Assembly: GCA_947462945.1 (NCBI GenBank)
Contig: CANHTE010000089.1
Span: 1-6,304 of the forward strand
Direction: 5' to 3'
Source of the DNA: Acetobacteraceae bacterium
GTDB lineage: Bacteria; Pseudomonadota; Alphaproteobacteria; Acetobacterales; Acetobacteraceae
Length of the DNA: 6,304 bases
The translations under genes and the position numbers were made by a program. The notes below the pieces were generated by a model. That model was not told where the DNA came from, searched no databases, and worked only from the letters and a program-made list of their open reading frames with translations. Shown here piece by piece: positions 5,717 to 6,304 of this stretch (its first letter is position 1; each line of letters begins with the position of its first letter).

Positions 5717-6304
5717 TGGAAGGTGAAGTTCGGTGGTCTTGAGGTGACCGAGGCCAAACGGCTTCGGTCTCTGGAAGAAGAGGACGCCAAGCTGAAGACG
5801 CTGCTGCGGCTCTACCGCGAGGAAGGGCTCAAGGTGCGCCGCCGCGGCGGCTGCCGCAGGGGCCGAACCATCGTTGCTCGCTGGACTTCGTCTCGGACGC
5901 GTTGGGCTGCGGGCTGCGCTCGGCGGTTTCGCATTCCGTGCGTGGTGGACGACTTCACGCGCGAATGCCTGGCGCTGGTGGCCCATACATCGCTGTCAGG
6001 TGCCAGGGTGGCGCGGGAACTCGACGCGATTCCGGCGCTCCGCGGCAAGCCGCTTGCGGTGGTGAGCGACACCGGCACGGAGCTGACCTCAACCTCGATC
6101 CTGCGCTGGTCCCAGGAGCGACAGGTGGAGTGGCACGACATCGCGCCCGGGAAGCCCACCCAGAACGCGTTCGTCGGGAGCTTCAACGGTCGCCTGCGGG
6201 ATGAGTGCCCCAACGAGACGTTGTTCCCCTCGATGGCTCAGGCCCGGGCGGTGCTGGCCACCTGGCGGCAGGACTAAAACACCATCCGGCCGCACTCGAA
6301 ACTG
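5717..6304 (+). pseudogene. IS3-family transposase relic (OrfA-OrfB fused by deletion, inactive; runs off window)
   Basis: Remains of an IS3-family (probably IS407-like) transposase. The segment 5717 to about 5803 encodes the end of an OrfA helix: [15 protein letters not shown], then [12 protein letters not shown]. It passes straight into OrfB-like [14 protein letters not shown] (to about 5851), so OrfA's C-terminus and OrfB's N-terminal part are deleted. At about 5851 the homology moves to another frame ([18 protein letters not shown], 5851-5904, holding the first catalytic Asp at 5884-5886). It returns at 5921 with [16 protein letters not shown]. The second catalytic Asp is in VVSDTG (6068-6070). 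Exactly 35 residues later the expected Glu of FVESFNG is Gly (6176-6178). A TAA at 6275-6277 stands where DYNTVRPHS-type proteins have Tyr, and NTIRPHSKL continues in frame to the window end. One frame is open from 5654 to 6277 (207 codons) because the indels compensate, but the product would lack the first Asp and the Glu and cannot be an active DDE enzyme. Confidence 0.85.
5905..5918 (+). repeat. Perfect 7-bp tandem duplication (GGCTGCG x2) in the transposase relic
   Basis: GGCTGCG occurs twice back to back at 5905-5911 and 5912-5918. Removing one copy joins the frame of SDAL (up to 5904) directly to RRFRI (from 5921) through G-C-A, giving [12 protein letters not shown], which fits the family pattern SDALADGRRFRI in both length and frame. 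The duplication is therefore the likely cause of this frameshift, probably by replication slippage. Confidence 0.8.

Noticed and set aside
5630..5720. Left terminal inverted repeat of the IS element
   Set aside because: No sequence I can match to an IS3-family end, and the right end is outside the window, so no pair can be tested.
5624..5986. Minus-strand 120-codon frame across the gap and the IS relic as an upstream operon gene
   Set aside because: It runs antisense to clear transposase homology and shows no family motif; its end near the receptor start is coincidental.
5654..6277. Intact 207-residue IS3 transposase gene
   Set aside because: The open frame exists, but its middle is out of frame relative to the family, the catalytic Glu is Gly, the N-terminal parts are deleted and the end is a premature stop; called as a pseudogene instead.

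Overview
The window is very GC-rich (by eye around 70%). It holds the head of a tightly packed catabolic or transport operon on the minus strand, preceded on the plus strand by the decayed remains of an IS3-family insertion sequence. The base composition, the Bug-type receptors and the HyuA/HyuB pair together suggest a proteobacterium rich in tripartite-tricarboxylate-type receptors. An Acetobacteraceae/Roseomonas-like alphaproteobacterium or a Burkholderiales member would fit, but this is inference and no rRNA or marker gene is present to confirm it.

Layout, in the direction of transcription (right to left). A Bug/TctC-type periplasmic receptor (5611-4646) starts the unit. It is followed by HyuB (hydantoinase B/oxoprolinase family, 4646-3051), HyuA (hydantoinase A/oxoprolinase family, 3054-982), an enoyl-CoA hydratase/isomerase-family protein (985-194), and the N-terminal part of a second Bug-type receptor (191 to beyond base 1). 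Every junction is an overlap or a gap of at most 2 bases: TGATG, ATGA, ATGA, then a near-contact. The five genes are therefore almost certainly co-transcribed and translationally coupled.

Working model (inference). One or both receptors capture a small organic acid, amide or cyclic imide in the periplasm. HyuA/HyuB carry out an ATP-dependent ring opening or carboxylation-type reaction on it, and the crotonase acts on a CoA-linked intermediate. No membrane TctA/TctB subunits, CoA ligase, hydantoin racemase, carbamoylase or regulator lie inside the window, so the substrate cannot be named.

Right end. From about 5717 to the window end there is an IS3-family transposase relic. It carries an internal deletion that fuses OrfA-like to OrfB-like sequence, a second small deletion that shifts the frame, a perfect 7-bp tandem duplication that shifts it again, loss of the catalytic glutamate (Gly instead) and a TAA stop where a Tyr codon is expected. 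By chance the indels leave one 207-codon reading frame open, which could easily be mis-annotated as an intact transposase. The 105 bases between the relic and the operon (5612-5716) hold the first gene's ribosome binding site and presumably its promoter, but no convincing promoter boxes are visible.

I see no RNA genes, CRISPR arrays or defence systems. Nothing here is clearly an undescribed system. The most unusual points are the crotonase that lacks one catalytic Glu inside a HyuAB operon, the two dissimilar receptors bracketing the enzymes, and the traceable decay of the transposase.
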